Shown here: positions 57,921 to 64,000 of the stretch, piece by piece | Layout of the letters: every line of letters starts with the position of its first letter | How positions within the stretch are numbered: position 1 is the stretch's first letter | Notes under the pieces: model-generated | What the model was told of the DNA's origin: nothing | The model's database searches: none | Seen by the model: the letters and a program-made list of their open reading frames with translations, nothing else | Made by a program: the position numbers and the translations under genes | DNA from: Artocarpus heterophyllus | Lineage: Eukaryota > Streptophyta > Magnoliopsida > Rosales > Moraceae | Direction: 5' to 3' | Assembly: GCA_025403435.1 (NCBI GenBank) | Contig: CM046345.1 | Location: 14,823,930 to 14,887,929 of the forward strand | Length of the DNA stretch: 64,000 nucleotides

Positions 57921-60900
57921 CTATGACAATAATAATATGTCGTAAATCAGTGTTTATTCTTCAATGTGTATTCCTTTTCACCATTGCCAAGTTACCTCTT
58001 AAACTTAGCTTTTAAAAGTTGGATGAAAATACCCGCCTACACATTATTGAGATTGTATGAAGAGAGACTAGAATTTCAGATGATAATAATAGGATGACAT
58101 GTCATGTAAATGAGGGTGTTTCCTTCCAAATCTTAACATTATTCATTGATTTAGGAACACTCGACAATATTTTATTAAATTCAAGAATCAACTTGACACA
58201 ATTAAAAGTTCATGGAGAAATAACCAATTCAGTCAAAGTTTACAAACAAAAGTGCAAAAACCTTGTAAAATAAATCCGTGTGAAGAAGAAAACTATTATA
58301 TGACATGTAAACAGCTGACCTGTACTAGGTACTCGCTTTCTGCATCCAGAGCACTAGTGGCTTCATCCAAGAGAGGGATTCTTGTGTTCATTAGAAGGGC
58401 TCTTGCAATTGCCACTCTCTGTCTTTCACCTCCCGAAAGTCGCACCCCTCTTTCTCCCACAAAAGTTTGATACTTGTCAGGGAAATTTGATATAAATTCT
58501 TGTGCATTGGCCATTTTCTGCATTCATCATTCGTCGTCATCATTAAAGTTCTCAAAACCAAAAGATACAAGGTTAGAGGTGTCTACTAGGAGAAAGAAGA
58601 AGCAAATCTTACTGCTGCATTTTCCATGTTGTTGCTGCTGACTTTGCTATCAAAACCATAGGCTATGTTTTCCTCTACAGAACAATTGAAAAGTTCAGGC
58701 TCCTGGCTCACTATACTGATCTGTACATTATTAAGGTGTGAAGTATATTAATTATGTAAAATTATTGGATGTTCATAAATATTTTTACCACATTTTAAAG
58801 CCCGAAAATCACTCTTCTATTGAATCTAAGAGACATGCATACTACATAAACGAATTTTCCCGAAGAGAAAACACAGAAAAGATCAAGATTACCTTACTGT
58901 GTAAATGTTCATGTGATACCTCAACTAGAGGGACAACATTATGCAGAATCTTTCCCTTAGTTGGGCCATAAAATCTTTCAATCAAGTTTGCAATAGTGGT
59001 CTGCAAAAAAGAAACATTAAAAGAACGCTCCATGGTAAGTGCTCAGGCCTATGCATTTTATAAACCAGAGAATTGGATTCTGAAAATGAAGAACTGAAAA
59101 CACAAGAAAAAAAATTAAACAAATTGGAATTACTTTTCTGCCGCCACTAGGACCAACAGGAGCCACCTTGAGCCACGCTTCAATTTAATGTTATTCCCTG
59201 AAATCCACACCAGTATATAGTTCATTGTTGGAAGACAATTTCTAAAATTACATGATCAAATTCAAAGCGTCGATACTTTCTAAGCAAAATGGTTACCTTG
59301 AGTATCATATGGTTGGGGCGAGACGGATAAGCAAACCAGACATCGTCTAGCTCCACTTCCCCATCTTCATCACTTCAATCAAAGACACAAAGTTGATGCT
59401 TAAGACAGTGAGTACTTTGATAATTTTTCTTAGAGCTTAGAAAAAAATATTGAGTGAACAAGTATTGTTTAACTTAGAGGTTCCTGAGCAACATATATTT
59501 CTGGACAAAATCTGATACTTCTGATTTTGCCATAACTCCTTAGTACAATTCAGTTACTGTCCCTGACTAGGGCATTCACTAAACTTACCCCAGAGGACAC
59601 TTATTTCCTGATTTAGGCATGGATGAGACGTGGTCCAGAAGCTGAAACACACGCCTGCTTGCTCCTGCAGTTTTCATTGCTACTGCACACAGGCCTGATA
59701 ATCCAGATACAGCAGATCCAACTTCAAGTTGAAACATTCAAATGGGAAGGGTGTCATGACTTAGGACAACAAGAGCAAGGTTGTGAACGACCGTTGTCCT
59801 CATGTTGAATGATATAATTGTGGAAATCAAAGAGGTCTTTTTACCTGTGAGACTATAAAGAATGAAGGATGTTAGAGCACCAGTGGTCATGGGACCTTTA
59901 ATAGTCAAAGTAGCTCCGTATATCACCACTATGATAACGGATAGTGTGGATGCCCCATTTAGACCTCCAGCGAAGAGTCCAACCACTTTCTACTGCAGAA
60001 TAAAGCGAAAGTCAAAATATACACAGAGAAACAAGAGAGAGATTTAGGGCCCACCGAACATAGTTTGAACTAAAAAGTTTTGGTTCAAATCAACTTTATC
60101 ACAGTGTATTCTCTCACAAAAAGTTAAATTGCTACAGTGTTTTAGGTTTGAACTATGTTTCCAAACCAGCTCTTATAGAAGTCTAGGGAACTCACAGCTT
60201 GTTTAAGACCAAGCTTCAGTGTGTCATCTACTTTCTCGGAGTAGCGTGATATCTCATAAGCTTCTTGTGCAAAAGATCTTACTGTTTAGATAGCACCAAA
60301 AGATTCCTACAAAACAAAGGAATTTCACTTATTTATTTATTTGTTTATTTATTTTTATGCATTCTTTGTATAACAAACTGCAACAAAATGGGTGTACTAG
60401 CATTGACCGGCATAATATATATATGTATATATTGGCTGTGAAAATGTTATTTTTTTTGAGGAAAAGACATAACTCAGCAATAGAGGCCGCCGCAGCAGCT
60501 GCAGCTTGAGTCTTGTACAAAAGTTCACGTAGGAAGCGGCCAAATTGATGGACGCCAACAGAAATAGCCGGCACAACAGCCAAAGCCAATACTAAGAACA
60601 AATAATTAAACAAAAGTATTAGAATTATATAAAACTTGAAGTAACAATACCACTGCTTTAACAATTAAATGCTCGCATGTTAATTTCCATGATGTAGCAA
60701 ACATGAAACCAAGAGCAATGAAAGCAGTGGACAGATTTCGCAGAGCCTCAGAAGGATTGGTAGTTGCAGCATTTTTTATTATCAGGGTATCTTCAGAAAG
60801 CCTACTTTAGGAGCTCCCCTGTCCGAGTAATGTCAAAGAAAGCTATTTCCTGCAGAAACATTTCAGCCATTGTAAACACCTCAGAAAGATCCAACACCTT

Positions 60901-62798
60901 AGGATAAATCACCATAAATTTCATAAAGAAAGGAAAGGTTTACCTGGTTTATCAGGTGACTAAACAAGTTCTTTCTCAATCTAGCAACAACTCTCTCACT
61001 GGCAGAAGAAAACAACCATGCTTGCAGTGCTGTACTGATTGAACTGAAAGGAACCCCGAAAACATAAAATGAGCCCAGAGATCCTCGATATGAGACGCTA
61101 ATTTGCACTTGATGTTGCCAAACAAAGTCCAATTTAGCATAAACAGAAAACAGGCGTCAGTTACTTTTGAATAACAGGAATTTGTGGTTTTAACGTTCCA
61201 TTATGTTCGCAGAAAACTTCCGTACGGTTTTTGTGCTCATCACATTCTAGTTGGGAGACATGATGGAAGAATTACTTGCACAGATAGATGAATTAAACGA
61301 ACAAAAATTACAGAAGCAATGTTCGTACCTGATTACCAATAACAAATATATGCAGTAGAGTATCCTTGACTTGACTTAAAGATTCTGCTTTCTGCTCTGG
61401 TGATTCCATATCCCCTGACACAATATCTACAATTTTCCCAGCAAATTTAGGCTGCAATAAAGGGAAATTGAAAATTTCATCAAGAAAAACAACACTGACT
61501 TCTGGAACTTGTATTTAAAACTTTACATACACATGAAAAGTGAAAACATAACAAAAATTAATAGGAACCTGACTTAAGCAAGCTGGCTCATAAAGCCAGT
61601 CCCAACCTGACACTATTCTCATAAATTGTGCCTTAGATTGTGATTTTCAAGCTTAGCACTGGCTTTGAACTTGAAAAGTATAGTTATATTTCTAAGCAGG
61701 CCGTCTCAGGTAAGGTTCTATGAGCCTAATCTGAGCTGTCGCTCAACCAAGAAAACCTGCAGCAATGTCTGTTTTATTTTATTTTTTTTTATATAGAATT
61801 GTATATGTACAATTGAAATTTCAAATTGGACTTCTACTTTCATTTTCATGATCATTAATCGAATTGTTTTGCTTTAGTCAGTTTTACCAAAACACCAGCT
61901 CAACCAAAGATTAGCATCAGCTAAATTTTGAGGCCAAACAATCATCAATAACCCAGTGGAGCCAGAAAACATAATAATGTAAAGAAGAGAGATATGGAAC
62001 CAACAAATGGGTTACATACAATCAATATGCTTGATGTAGATGCAACCAAAGAGCAATTGTAGCCAATATCAGCTTCCCTGTGTCAGGCTTTGCCTTTGAT
62101 AGGAAGAGATATTCACCAACTTAGCATTTTCAAATTCCAACAATAAGGTTTAATACTTATTTAACAAAAATATTAAACTTTATACATGTACTTACAAGTG
62201 AAAGTACTCTACAAAATCCCACATTTGCAGCCTAAAAAAAAAACAAAAAACAAAATACAAGAATGAGTATCAGCTACTCAAGATGAAGGACTTGTAAAAT
62301 TTTGATACATTGACCTTACCGGTATAGACTGTTTCAGAATCTTTTAAACAAACAGTTCATAGGAATCAAAAGAGACAACAAAATGAGCCTAATTAAGAAT
62401 GACAACATATATACTTACAGAACAATGATGTACTTGTATACATGCCATGTATTTTCATACATTTATTGAGCTAATTGTTAAGAGTGAAAAAGAAAATTTC
62501 CTTGAAACAAAAGAAACACAAACACATTGGAGACAATCCCTTTTTTGCTTCTATTTAATTAACAGGAACATTTTAACAAATTTTAGAAGCATTTGGGCCA
62601 AAAATGAACTCAACCCACCAAGGATAAACCACTAATTTAAGCTTCTGAGCTCAAAAAAACAGCTTTTGAGCTCTGCATGAGAAGATTTAAGAAAGCCAAA
62701 AGAAGACCCAACTTCTGAAAAGAAATATGGAAGAAGAAAAACTGGTCACTTGCTCCTCGTTCCAGTAGAGGAACTCTCTCACTGCCAATGCGACGCAT
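57744..62798 (-). pseudogene. ABCB27: ABCB27/ALS1-like half-size ABC transporter, 16 exons, broken
   Basis: ALS1/ABCB27 is a tonoplast half-transporter (membrane domain plus ATPase) linked to aluminium tolerance. Readable exons: start at 62,798 (MRRIGSERVPLLERG), 62,196-62,231, 62,020-62,093, 61,329-61,451, 60,944-61,043, 60,677-60,849, 60,474-60,591, 60,196-60,306, 59,845-59,989, 59,589-59,721, 59,297-59,372, 59,134-59,197, 58,893-59,000, 58,613-58,720, 58,320-58,517 and 57,744-57,920. Landmarks are [34 protein letters not shown]-loop [11 protein letters not shown], signature LSGGERQ, and the H-loop IAHRLS. Lesions: one-base losses near 62,055 and 61,335, one-base gain near 60,807, TAA at 60,286, two one-base losses in 59,134-59,197, Walker A GPSGGRK instead of GGGK, Walker B PLLDE, and 27 bases missing in the last exon. 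Exon 1's donor is unclear. Confidence 0.88.
60048..60171. mobile_element. MITE in an intron of the ABC transporter pseudogene
   Basis: The ends CGAACATAGTTTGAAC and GTTTGAACTATGTTTCC form an inverted repeat. The interior resembles the MITE at 19,590 and 57,222 (GAGAGAA...CAGTG words). It lies between the exons ending at 60,196 and starting at 59,989. Confidence 0.6.
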
Positions 62799-64000
62799 CT
62801 CTGTCTGAGAAACGACTACCACTTTCTGTCTTTCAAACAAGAGTACACATACATGCAAAGGAAAAATAATATTTAAAAAACAAAATAGTTTTTTTTTTAT
62901 TATTTTTTTTAAGTACACAAACTTGCAAAGGAAAAATAAAACTTAAAAAACAAAATAGTTTTTTTTTTTTTTTTTTTTCCCAAATTGTATTTTCTAAGTC
63001 ACAAATGAAAAGCTCGCCCTTGAATCGTGGATGATAACATTCTCTTAAATACTTGGTCACATGCTGCTCCCTTTTTTTTCTTTCCCCTAAACTTTTTTAC
63101 CAGCTGTACATGTTTCTTAACGATAAATCATATTCTAATTCTTTTAAAACAAAATAAAATTATATTAAAACAATAAAATATTAACAAAATAAAAATTAAA
63201 AGAGTCTAGATTATATTCATAGGTTCTCGTACGCGACCAAAAAGTGTGGATTTGTGCCAACTATGCTTAGTCCAATTCATAAGGTGAGGTGAGTTGAAAA
63301 CCAGGCTCAAATTCTAGATTATGCTAACAGGGAGTCTAGAATTGTTTTCTTTATATTCCTAAAAAAAAAAAACTCACTTTTACTATTTATTAATTCATTT
63401 ATTATTATCATTATCCTCATCGTCATAAAGAGAGCATCATAGCAAGACAAAATATTTTCCATTGTGAAAATTTCCTCTCTTTAATTTTCAAGATAGGATA
63501 AAAGGCACCATAGTGGGAAGATTTTTCCTTTTGTTTTTCCTTTTTTTTTCCCTCAATATATAATGTAAATTATGTAGAGATATCCTCAATAATTTTGTTT
63601 TATATGTTATCTTTTTCTCCACGCAAAGTTATACCTTTCACACTATTTCAGATAACGTTTCACTAATTTTGTTCTACTACAACATTAATTGAACTAATGC
63701 AAATTAGCAAATAAACTGATGTAAGTATTCCTTAAAATCTATATATGAAAAACGTATTATAAGCTTACAATGTCCGTTCGTTATAGTCTATATTTATTTA
63801 TTTATTGGTGAGTAGGACTAGGAGAACAAACTGATGTAAGTATTCCTTAAAATTTATTTATTTATTTATTTATTCGTTATAGCATGTGAGAGCTTTATAT
63901 TATAGCAAACTTTTGTTTTTTACTGTAGTATGTGAGAACTTTACATTATAGTAATTGGAATTTATTTTTTCTAATGTGTTTCCCAAACAAACCCTTCATC
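62799..64000. other. 5' flank of the transporter pseudogene and AT-rich end of window
   Basis: Within about 260 bases upstream of the likely start there are two imperfect copies of an A/T-rich word (62,835-62,900 and 62,912-62,985). No promoter element can be named with confidence. The remainder is AT-rich with ATTT and TTA repeats and no gene. Confidence 0.5.
63880..64000. mobile_element. Partial MITE of the TGTAGCATGTGAGAGCTTT family
   Basis: The words TATAGCATGTGAGAGCTTTA and CTGTAGTATGTGAGAACTTT follow each other in tandem, as in the complete MITE at 16,548-16,708. A TTTCCCAAACAAACCC end is seen at the edge of the window. Confidence 0.55.

Overview
This is a stretch of flowering-plant nuclear DNA. 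It is AT-rich, with intron-containing genes, LTR retrotransposons, MITEs and plant-specific gene families. I cannot name the species. No bacterial operon, CRISPR array, rRNA or convincing tRNA is visible. Almost everything gene-like here is broken: the window is a decayed cluster of wall-associated-kinase-like (WAKL) receptor genes next to a decayed half-size ABC transporter gene, both caught in repeated duplication.

Layout. Copy A of a large same-orientation segmental duplication covers 1-9,310 and about 16,772-20,342. It holds a WAKL kinase fragment (61-858), a three-exon WAKL gene with an intact kinase exon but a broken ectodomain exon (1,627-4,851), a long AT-rich spacer, and an orphan last exon of an ABCB27/ALS1-type transporter (20,139-20,342). 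The two blocks are separated by 7.4 kb of nested mobile DNA: a MITE, a truncated Ty1-copia element with a Mutator-like element in its LTR, and the LTR of a second copia element. Between copies A and B (20.35-36.95 kb) lie a GAA microsatellite, a small solo LTR, a MITE, an mTERF15-like pseudogene (24,615-25,968, the only plus-strand gene), a WAKL ectodomain fragment beside a CACTA-type end (29.3-30.36 kb), and a 3.1-kb solo LTR with a perfect 5-bp target duplication (33,542-36,645).

Copy B covers 36,952-53,331 and about 54,942-57,920. It contains the same WAKL fragment, then two tandem WAKL pseudogenes (B1 and B2) in which a GGCCC-rich element replaced the EGF exon, the membrane segment and the start of the kinase. 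A piece of a copia element lies at the B1/B2 junction, and a near full-length Ty1-copia element (44,884-50,045, target duplication TTTCT) is inserted downstream. Copy A preserves the empty site of that insertion. Copy B runs into a 16-exon ABCB27/ALS1-like pseudogene (57,744-62,798).

The genes do not form a pathway. WAKLs are plasma-membrane receptor kinases with pectin-binding ectodomains, ABCB27/ALS1 is a tonoplast half-transporter linked to aluminium tolerance, and mTERF15 acts in mitochondrial RNA processing. Their common theme here is pseudogenisation. The value of the window is the readable order of events: early WAKL lesions, segmental duplication, element insertions and a template-switch-like tandem duplication. 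I found no convincing new functional system. The most unusual items are the B1/B2 junction, a transporter duplication boundary that falls on a splice site, a dispersed palindromic repeat, and a membrane-anchored kinase reading frame without an ectodomain.
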